Below, piece after piece: positions 7,453-12,697 of a stretch of DNA of 12,697 bases; position 1 is the stretch's first letter, and each line of letters opens with the position of its first letter. A model generated the notes under the pieces. It was not told the origin of the DNA. It made no database searches and saw only the letters and a program-made list of their open reading frames with translations. This stretch comes from Desulfobacterales bacterium (lineage in GTDB: Bacteria > Desulfobacterota > Desulfobacteria > Desulfobacterales > BuS5), in contig JAGVGX010000173.1 of assembly GCA_020056865.1 (NCBI GenBank), forward strand, positions 1 through 12,697, read 5' to 3'. A program made the translations under genes and the position numbers.

Positions 7453-8769
7453 TTATATCCGATAAAAACCGTGGGAAAATTCCGGCTTTCCTTCATACCG
7501 TTTCATAAAAAGTCCCGGCGCCAGGTCTAAATTGGTAAAAAGCTGCGGATCCACCTCCATACCTGTTTTTTTCAGGCCTGAAACGAGTTTTTCCACTTTT
7601 GGCGGACAACCGGGCACCACGATTGCATGATCAATATTTGGATGGCCTTTGTTCAATTTTACCTGGCATTTTCCCAAAAGGATGGTGTGTTTCATGCCGC
7701 AGGCAGGCCGCCGGATTTTACCTGTAAGTATCTCAATATTATCAAAAGGGTCTCCTTTCCATGACTTGCCCACAGTAACCTGAATGGGGCCTATAAGTTC
7801 TGAACAGTACGTACATATACTATGATCGTATTTTGGAAAAGAAAGACCTTTAACGCCGAGTCGTTCAAGGTTATATGGAAGATCATTTTGCTCATTAAAT
7901 GGAAATTCCCATTGATGATAACTTGCAACGCTTTCAAGGGACTCTCCTACCATATTTAAAGATTCAACACTGGGCGTTATTGCTTGTTTTTTGCACATCA
8001 TGGCGATGTGAGGCACCTCTGCCGGGTCTATCCCCAGTGTCAAGGTTCCTGCAATGTCAGCAGACAGCATATCTTCAGAGGCTATAAGAATATCACTTCT
8101 TCTTGCCTTGCCTGTATATGCAGGCCCTCGTTCCAGTGTGTATATTCCGTCTATGATGGCACAAGATTTGTGCAGTGTTTTTTCAAAACATGCAATATGA
8201 TAATCAAGGTCCTTGTCCATGCTTTCAGAATGGCAGCGTTTTCTGCTTTCCATATTCAGACAGCCCTTTAAATTTTTATAACTTAATGATACTTTTGTCT
8301 GGGCATGTGTTTTTAATACCGGCAGACTGACAACAAAATCAGATTCGAGAAATTGTGCTGCAAAACTTAAGGTAATATCGTCTCCAAGATTTACTTTTTT
8401 AAAATCACCTTCAAAAACGTTTAACAGTTTTACACCGTACTTTTTTGCGATCTTATTGTATCCAAGCGTTTCAAACGCATGCGCCTGCGTTTTTCTGTCT
8501 TTAGGATCAGACGTTACCGTACCTTCTCCAATAACAATCTGAGAGACACCCCGATCTTTAATTTGTTTTACAACATCTTCAACAACTCTGCTGGTTGTTA
8601 TGACGCCCCACGGTGGCATCAAAACCCGGCTTGACCAGAAAACAATATTCGGTTTAATAAAAACCCTGTCTGTGCTTCGAAGCCGGTCAAGGGCTCCTGA
8701 AAGGTTTATCGCTTTTGCTACGGAGTCAAAAGGTTGCTCATAGGTAACTATGGATACTTTTTTTTTCAT
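7453..8769 (-). CDS. DUF362 family protein with a cysteine-rich C-terminal region
   Basis: A 438-residue protein of the DUF362 family, whose biochemical role is not settled. Family features seen: FIKPNI (37-42), SLPVLKTHAQTKVSLSYKNL (148-167) followed by KGC, and the GPAYTGKARRSDILIASEDM region (215-234). The C-terminal third carries five scattered cysteines (C319, C322, C357, C368, C388), including a CTYC pair and GCPP. They could bind an Fe-S cluster or other metal, but the spacing is not a classic ferredoxin motif. The ATG at 8769 overlaps the stop of the metallo-beta-lactamase gene as ATGA; a TTG at 8775 is in frame but less likely. GGATGG lies upstream inside the preceding gene. The coupling implies the two proteins are needed together. 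The function is unknown; I infer only redox or metal chemistry. Confidence 0.88.
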   Translation of the reverse strand: MKKKVSIVTYEQPFDSVAKAINLSGALDRLRSTDRVFIKPNIVFWSSRVLMPPWGVITTSRVVEDVVKQIKDRGVSQIVIGEGTVTSDPKDRKTQAHAFETLGYNKIAKKYGVKLLNVFEGDFKKVNLGDDITLSFAAQFLESDFVVSLPVLKTHAQTKVSLSYKNLKGCLNMESRKRCHSESMDKDLDYHIACFEKTLHKSCAIIDGIYTLERGPAYTGKARRSDILIASEDMLSADIAGTLTLGIDPAEVPHIAMMCKKQAITPSVESLNMVGESLESVASYHQWEFPFNEQNDLPYNLERLGVKGLSFPKYDHSICTYCSELIGPIQVTVGKSWKGDPFDNIEILTGKIRRPACGMKHTILLGKCQVKLNKGHPNIDHAIVVPGCPPKVEKLVSGLKKTGMEVDPQLFTNLDLAPGLFMKRYEGKPEFSHGFYRI

Positions 8770-9677
8770 TGCCAATGTTTTTCCATCCTTTTTTTAACCA
8801 CGGTTATCCTTGCCTCCAGATTAAGTAAATACGCCGGTTCCGGCTGCACAAAACCCGTTTGCCTATCATACTCTACTTTCTTTATTCTGTTTACAACGGT
8901 GTCAATAAGTCCTTTTTCCTCAACAAGAAAAGCTTCGGCCATCTTTAAAAAATCTTTACAACTTGATATAGCTGTTTTTTTGAATGTTTCAGCATCTTTG
9001 CCTGTAAATGCATAATTATGCCCTATACCAATCACATCGGTTTCAAGGCCCCTCATACGTTCCATTGAATCAAGATAAAGATCATAGTCAATTAGAAAAT
9101 CAGAAAAAATATAGCCGGTTTTATCCTGAATCCCAAACGCTTCCGAACAAATCAGCATCTTTTTTTCAGGAACATAAAAACTGATACAGTCGTTTGTATG
9201 GCCTGGTGTTTCTATTATCCTCACAGTTACATGGTTAGACAAGGCAACAATCTCATTATTCTTTACTGTAATATCAACATCAAAAGAATTAAAACCATCC
9301 GGCATTATCCCTGTTATCCCGCAATCTCTTGCCAAATGTTCAGCAGAAATGCTGAGTTTTTTCATCAACGCAACCGCATTGGGCCTTTTGAATATGGCTT
9401 TTGCTTTCGCAGAAGATACAATTTTTATTGAAGGAAACGCTGCTTTAAAGCTCGAAACCGAACCGCAATGGTCAAAATGAGAATGAGATAAAAAACAGTA
9501 GGCCGGTAAGCGGTGGCCGAGAATCTTTTTAATTTGCCTAACATATATTTGACCCAAACATGAATACCCTGCATCAAATAGAACCGGCTCCGGACCATCA
9601 AGAAGATATACCGGCACAGCCGGGTGTCCAACCATATACAAATTGTCAGTTATTTTTCCAGTTGTATTAATGATCAT
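8766..9677 (-). CDS. Metallo-beta-lactamase-fold hydrolase or oxidoreductase
   Basis: A 303-residue protein of the metallo-beta-lactamase superfamily, which covers thioesterases, glyoxalase II, flavodiiron proteins and others. The metal site is readable: H65-x-H67-x-D69-H70 (SHSHFDHCG), H160 in ETPGHT and H220 in GIGHNYAF. The position usually held by the bridging Asp is Glu179 (ICSEAFG), which is unusual but could still bind metal. Residues 225-303 form a helical extension after the fold. There is no signal peptide, so it should act in the cytoplasm. It is the first gene of a leftward operon and shares ATGA with the DUF362 gene. The ATG at 9677 lacks a clear Shine-Dalgarno site. The substrate cannot be told from sequence. 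Confidence 0.88.
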   Translation of the reverse strand: MIINTTGKITDNLYMVGHPAVPVYLLDGPEPVLFDAGYSCLGQIYVRQIKKILGHRLPAYCFLSHSHFDHCGSVSSFKAAFPSIKIVSSAKAKAIFKRPNAVALMKKLSISAEHLARDCGITGIMPDGFNSFDVDITVKNNEIVALSNHVTVRIIETPGHTNDCISFYVPEKKMLICSEAFGIQDKTGYIFSDFLIDYDLYLDSMERMRGLETDVIGIGHNYAFTGKDAETFKKTAISSCKDFLKMAEAFLVEEKGLIDTVVNRIKKVEYDRQTGFVQPEPAYLLNLEARITVVKKRMEKHWQ

Positions 9678-9728
9678 AAAGACGATGTGTTTTGTTGGCT
9701 TCGTAATAAAACCACTTAATTTAAATAA

Positions 9729-9757
9729 TCTATAAATTAGATGTTGAACAAAATCAA
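9729..9757 (-). promoter_or_regulatory. Candidate promoter of the MBL-DUF362-pyrD operon with overlapping inverted repeat
   Basis: Reading leftward, TTGATT (9752-9757) and TATAGA (9729-9734) are separated by exactly 17 bases. Transcription would start near 9722, about 45 bases before the ATG. An inverted repeat, TAATTTA (9717-9723) and TAAATTA (9733-9739), straddles the -10 box and could be an operator, though the AT-rich context makes chance pairing likely. Confidence 0.35.
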
Positions 9758-9814
9758 GTTTTGGTTCTATTATGTTGGGGTTGATATATTAACGATACAA
9801 GTATAAACGAAATA

Positions 9815-9820
9815 TATAAT
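9815..9820 (+). promoter_or_regulatory. Candidate -10 box for the flavoprotein gene
   Basis: A perfect TATAAT lies 28 bases before the ATG at 9849. No convincing -35 box sits at the right spacing; TTGATA at 9781 is 28 bases upstream and would pair better with TATAAA at 9802 (15-base spacing). Either choice gives a short leader. Weak evidence in an AT-rich gap. Confidence 0.25.
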
Positions 9821-9848
9821 AAAACAAATCCAAACAAAAGGTGACAAC

Positions 9849-10685
9849 ATGAAAAAAGTTCTTGGCATTATCAGCTCTCCGCGAAAAACAGGAAACTGTG
9901 AAATTATGGTGAAAGAAATCAGCAACAATATATCCGAGCCTCATGAGTTGCAGCTTCTTCGACTCTCGGACTTTAAAATTCTTCCATGCATTGGATGCTA
10001 TACCTGTCTTTTTAAAAAAGGCGTTTGTATTCAAAATGATGATCTTATGAAGGTATTAAACCCCATGATCGAGGCCGACGCTTTAATTGTATCTGTTCCA
10101 GCTTATTTTCTTGGAGCCAATTCATGTTTAAAACGATTTCTTGACAGAGGGCTTTCCTTTTACACACATATTGAAAAACTATGGGGCACACCTGCTGTTG
10201 GTGTTGGCATAGCAGGCATAAAAGGAAAAGAAGGGTACACGCTTTTAAATATTGAAAGTTTTTTAAATCTCACTTTTGCCCAAAACAAGCAAAGCACAAT
10301 CATTTACGGTGCGCTACCCGGTGAAATATTTTTAAACAAAGACAACAAAGATGTCGCTGCCCAGCTGGCCAAATCGCTTTTTGGACCTAAGCATGAAACC
10401 AACACGCCTTCTTGTTCAGTTTGTGGCGGCAGCACATTCCGTTTTATGGGAAACAACAATGTCAGATGTATGCTGTGCAGCAACGATGGCTCTTTTTCCA
10501 TTCAAGACAACCGTCCTGTATTTGAAATCAATAGAAGTGAACATGAACTTTTTTTAAGCAAGGAAGAAGCCTTGCTGCATAAAGCATGGCTGGTCGGCAT
10601 GAAAAACCGCTTTTTTGAAGAAAAAGATAAATTAAAAAAAATCAGCGTTGCATACAAAGATGGCGGAACGTGGATAAAGCCATAA
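9849..10685 (+). CDS. Iron-sulfur flavoprotein / NAD(P)H-dependent FMN reductase family with C-terminal zinc ribbon
   Basis: Flavodoxin-fold protein of 278 residues, probably a cytoplasmic electron carrier or reductase. The FMN phosphate loop is SSPRKTGNCE (9-18). A compact cysteine motif follows, C47-x2-C50-x2-C53-x6-C60, matching the [4Fe-4S] motif of Isf-type iron-sulfur flavoproteins of anaerobes. PAYFLGANS (84-92) is the usual flavin-proximal loop. After the flavodoxin domain (about 1-180) comes a four-cysteine zinc ribbon, C189-x2-C192 and C207-x2-C210, then a helical tail. The ribbon is an unusual addition and could mediate protein contact. AAAGGTGA (9838-9845) gives a good ribosome binding site for the ATG at 9849. 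It is transcribed divergently from the MBL-DUF362 operon, so shared control is plausible. The physiological partner is unknown. Confidence 0.9.
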   Translation: MKKVLGIISSPRKTGNCEIMVKEISNNISEPHELQLLRLSDFKILPCIGCYTCLFKKGVCIQNDDLMKVLNPMIEADALIVSVPAYFLGANSCLKRFLDRGLSFYTHIEKLWGTPAVGVGIAGIKGKEGYTLLNIESFLNLTFAQNKQSTIIYGALPGEIFLNKDNKDVAAQLAKSLFGPKHETNTPSCSVCGGSTFRFMGNNNVRCMLCSNDGSFSIQDNRPVFEINRSEHELFLSKEEALLHKAWLVGMKNRFFEEKDKLKKISVAYKDGGTWIKP

Positions 10686-10726
10686 TGAAACCTTTGTAAA
10701 ACGTCCCCTTTCGCCCAATTTCTGTG

Positions 10727-10753
10727 CCCGCCTGTGCGTGGCACGCAGACAGG
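10727..10753. repeat. 27-bp imperfect palindrome, copy A
   Basis: The core (10731-10753) folds as CCTGT/ACAGG and GCGTG/CACGC stems with an AG bulge on one side. It matches copy B at 11202-11228 in 25 of 27 positions and has the same orientation. It lies exactly where recognisable IS630 transposase sequence stops. Confidence 0.8.
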
Positions 10754-10754
10754 T

Positions 10755-11539
10755 GAAGCGATAAACGATCTTCTGCAACATCTGAATAAACCCATCGGTA
10801 TTGCCGCTGATCCACTTCATGATTCCATGCGCTCCATGGATGAGATCCACCCATCCAAAGATGTTCAGCCGCTTATGATGCTGACTCCGGGTATAGACAA
10901 AAGGTCGGCTCCCCCTCTTCGCCCAAATTCTCCCCAGTTTCGGATGCAGAGAAAATCCCGTTTCATCCTCAAAAAGAACCACTCGATTACTTTTGCTTTT
11001 CAGAGCCGTCCGGAGTTTTTTTTAATGTCGCCCGAAATTCTTCCACCCCTTCTTTTTTGGCCTGAACAAAGCGGTACACCGGCCGTCTAAGCGAATATCC
11101 CAACAGTCTCTGGGCATGACGAACATGAATCTCGACATGATATGCCTTCTTCAGATATTCCACAAAAACCACACCGTCCCATTTCGCCCTGGGGATTCCG
11201 ACCTGCCTGTGCGTCGCACGCAGACAGGAATCCTGGGGGGATTTCGATAAAGCCTCGTCCAGCTTATTCAGCACATCTTGATCAAGGCGAGGGGGGCGTC
11301 TGGAACGGGCACGATCAGTCACCATGCCTAAGCCGTCAGAATTCGCTTTCCGGATCCACTTTACAACCGACCAACGGGTCAAACCAAACAGTTCTGCGAT
11401 CTGAGTCGATTTCCAACCCGACAGAATCAACAACAAGCCCGCAATGCGGATACCGATCCATGCCCCCGGCGGTTTCATCCGCTTTCCGCAGCAGTATCTC
11501 CCTGGTCAAAGAGGGATTGCTTAATGTCAATGCTTTCAT
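10755..11539 (-). pseudogene. Broken IS630-family transposase
   Basis: Remnant of a DDE transposase of the IS630 family, read leftward in three frames. Segment 1 starts at the ATG at 11539 behind a good ribosome site (GGGAGGTG) and reads MKALTLSNPSLTREILLRKADE. Segment 2 (to about 11016) has a helix-turn-helix (STQIAELFGLTRWSVVKWI). Segment 3 has the first catalytic motif (VVLFEDETGFSLHP) and runs to KIVYRF near 10755. The frame changes map to a G5 run (11463-11467) and an A8 run (11016-11023 on the other strand); deleting one base from each restores a continuous reading. The C-terminal part with the remaining two catalytic acidic residues is missing, so the gene cannot encode an active enzyme. 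Two palindromes (A at its end, B inside) further disrupt it. I cannot delimit terminal inverted repeats. Confidence 0.85.
11202..11228. repeat. 27-bp imperfect palindrome, copy B
   Basis: Second copy of the palindrome at 10727-10753, inside the helix-turn-helix half of the transposase. Its core (11206-11228) has the same stems and AG bulge; the only core difference is the central base (GTCGC here, GTGGC in copy A). Read in the transposase frame both copies encode CLRATHR, which looks like an insertion between SPQD and GIPRAKW. Confidence 0.82.
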
Positions 11540-11630
11540 GTGACACCTCCCGATATTTTTGGAAGGCAGTGTATCAAAGAAAGAACAAATTATATGTCAA
11601 CTTATTTTTGTCGTTATCTATAGTTGGGAG

Positions 11631-11930
11631 ATGCGCAGACTTCTAACCGGTTATGCGGTCAACTACTTAAGGCCAAGAGATATGATTTCAAGGATGTGAT
11701 TGAGAGGGTAGCCTGGGTCACGGGTATAACGGCCGATGAGATTATCCGATCCGGAAGAAGGCGTAAGACATCCTGCGCGCGATCTGCTCTGTTACCGGGC
11801 GACAGAACATCTCAATGTGAGGCAACGGGAGCTGGCCGGGTTATTGAATATAACTCAATCGGCGGTAATCATGGCGGCCGGCCGTGGCCGGATACAAACA
11901 GAAAAGCTGAAATTGAGTTTTGAAATATAG
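11631..11930 (+). pseudogene. Eroded REP-associated tyrosine transposase (Y1/TnpREP family)
   Basis: Fragments of a RAYT/TnpREP transposase remain in two frames. At 11631 the frame reads MRRLLTGYAVNY, the signature that follows the HUH motif in this family. About 10 codons later another frame reads KRYDFKDVIERVAWVTGITADEII and SGRRRKT. Near 11772 it switches back to ARDLLCYRATEHLNVRQREL and AGLLNITQSAV, the DnaA-like helix-turn-helix common at the C-terminus of these proteins, ending at a TAG (11928-11930). The HUH histidines, the catalytic tyrosine and most of the catalytic domain are absent, so this is an internal deletion plus frameshifts. It cannot be active. Recognition is from memory of the family and should be confirmed by a translated search. 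Confidence 0.72.
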
Positions 11931-11950
11931 ACAACTTATATATTGATGAA

Positions 11951-11980
11951 CGTCCCCAATATTCCCGTCCCCAATATTCC
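11951..11980. repeat. Two exact tandem copies of a 15-bp unit
   Basis: CGTCCCCAATATTCC occurs at 11951-11965 and again, without a spacer, at 11966-11980. It lies 20 bases past the RAYT remnant. The 9-mer AACGTCCCC at its left edge also occurs at 10700-10708, on the other side of the transposase debris. Confidence 0.85.
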
Positions 11981-12375
11981 ATGCTATTTTTCCTTGACTT
12001 GTTAAATAATATTTATTAGTTATCAGAATATCTCAAATATGTAACATAAACCGTATATTAATATTTCATAATATTGTCTTAGATATGGTTTTATCACTAC
12101 TAAATTCTGAATAACACCATATCTAACTTAAAAACAAGAATTATTTCCTGTTTTATCGTTTTATATATCAGTTTTTGGATTTAGAAAAAATATTAATTAT
12201 CAAATTAAAATCAAATAATTAGTTGGTTTATTAAATTTGGCTAAAATATTAACTAATATTGTAACTTATTGAATATTAATCTGATTTAACTATTTAACAA
12301 TTTCATTTATTTATATTTTTTATTAGGAAATAATTCGAAATAATAATTGTTATGTAATAAAAAAAGGTAATTCAT
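11981..12375. other. AT-rich non-coding stretch
   Basis: About 395 bases with very high A+T and stops in all frames. I see no gene, RNA or convincing promoter here; the one strong structure is the inverted repeat at 12079-12126. A ribosome site (AAAAAGG, 12361-12367) at its right end belongs to the next gene. Confidence 0.7.
12079..12126. repeat. 16-bp near-perfect inverted repeat with 16-base loop
   Basis: TTAGATATGGTTTTAT (12079-12094) pairs with ATAACACCATATCTAA (12111-12126) at 15 of 16 positions, with 11 contiguous outer pairs. It has no T-run typical of an intrinsic terminator. It could be an operator, a recombination site, or ends of a tiny mobile remnant; nothing nearby decides. Confidence 0.75.
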
Positions 12376-12681
12376 ATGCTAAGGTTTTTGAAATCATTGT
12401 GTAAACAGCATAAAATAACCCTATCAAGTTTAGGAGGGATATTAATTTCCACAATAATTGGTGTTTGGAATTTTGATCTGACGAAAATAACCCCAACAGG
12501 GCTACTGGCACCACAAGAGCAATGGCAACTGCGCTGGCTATTAACACTGATAATAATAATATTGGTTTTATTACCATTGGTTTTCCTCATTCTTTCTTGG
12601 TACAAAAACGACATTGTTAAGCTTTCAAATCAACCCAAACGTAGAATCATTCATCCAGGTTTTTCATTGAATGATCAATAA
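12376..12681 (+). CDS. Small two-helix membrane protein of unknown function
   Basis: A 101-residue protein I do not recognise. AAGG (12364-12367) lies 8 bases before the ATG at 12376. Two hydrophobic segments are clear: residues about 15-30 (LSSLGGILISTIIGVW) and 53-75 (WLLTLIIIILVLLPLVFLILSWY). Between them is a short loop with PTGLLAPQEQWQ, and the tail is basic (KLSNQPKRRIIHPG). The basic N- and C-terminal flanks suggest both ends face the cytoplasm. It is separated from the mobile debris by an AT-rich gap and nothing downstream is visible. It might be the first gene of an accessory system lying to the right; that is speculation. Confidence 0.6.
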   Translation: MLRFLKSLCKQHKITLSSLGGILISTIIGVWNFDLTKITPTGLLAPQEQWQLRWLLTLIIIILVLLPLVFLILSWYKNDIVKLSNQPKRRIIHPGFSLNDQ

Positions 12682-12697
12682 AATCACATAACCACCG

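Noticed and set aside
10632..10754. Continuation of the IS630 transposase past palindrome A
   Set aside because: The frame stays open, but the residues after KIVYRF no longer resemble the family and they include the palindrome; it runs into the end of the flavoprotein gene.
10734..11543. Two + strand open frames through the IS630 region
   Set aside because: They are antisense to the recognisable transposase and have no family features.
11951..11980. CRISPR-like array
   Set aside because: There are only two 15-base units with no spacer between them, and no cas genes.

Overview
The window looks like a stretch of chromosome from an AT-rich Gram-negative anaerobe, most likely a sulfate-reducing member of the Desulfobacterota. 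That placement is an inference. It rests on an atypical type II secretion cluster, a split sigma-54 regulator, a DUF362 protein, an iron-sulfur flavoprotein of the Isf type, and IS630 and REP-associated transposase debris; no rRNA or other marker gene is present.

Region 1 (1-3809, + strand) is the end of a type II secretion-like cluster. It holds a secretin that runs off the left edge (TPR repeats, secretin, C-terminal SPOR domain), three overlapping pseudopilin genes, and a small exported coiled-coil protein of unknown function. The tight overlaps suggest one transcript. Any ATPase and inner-membrane platform genes would lie to the left of the window.

Region 2 (3806-5224, - strand) meets region 1 tail to tail with a 4-base overlap. 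It encodes an NtrC-type regulator split in two: a stand-alone receiver, then after 6 bases a sigma-54 AAA+ activator with a Fis-type DNA-binding end and no receiver of its own. A UDP-glucuronate 4-epimerase gene (5438-6454, +) is divergent from it and probably supplies sugar nucleotides for surface polysaccharide.

Region 3 (6479-10685) is metabolic. A leftward operon runs metallo-beta-lactamase-fold protein, DUF362 protein (ATGA overlap), dihydroorotate dehydrogenase. Divergent from it is a flavoprotein with a compact four-cysteine cluster motif and a C-terminal zinc ribbon. The first two leftward genes and the divergent flavoprotein form the best candidate here for an uncharacterised redox module.

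Region 4 (about 10700-11980) is a mobile-element graveyard. It contains an IS630-family transposase broken over three frames and missing its C-terminal part, two copies of a 27-bp imperfect palindrome inside that gene, an eroded REP-associated (Y1-type) transposase, and a tandem 15-bp repeat.

Region 5 (11981-12697) is very AT-rich. It has one long inverted repeat and a small two-helix membrane protein of unknown function near the right edge. I found no tRNA, rRNA or CRISPR array.
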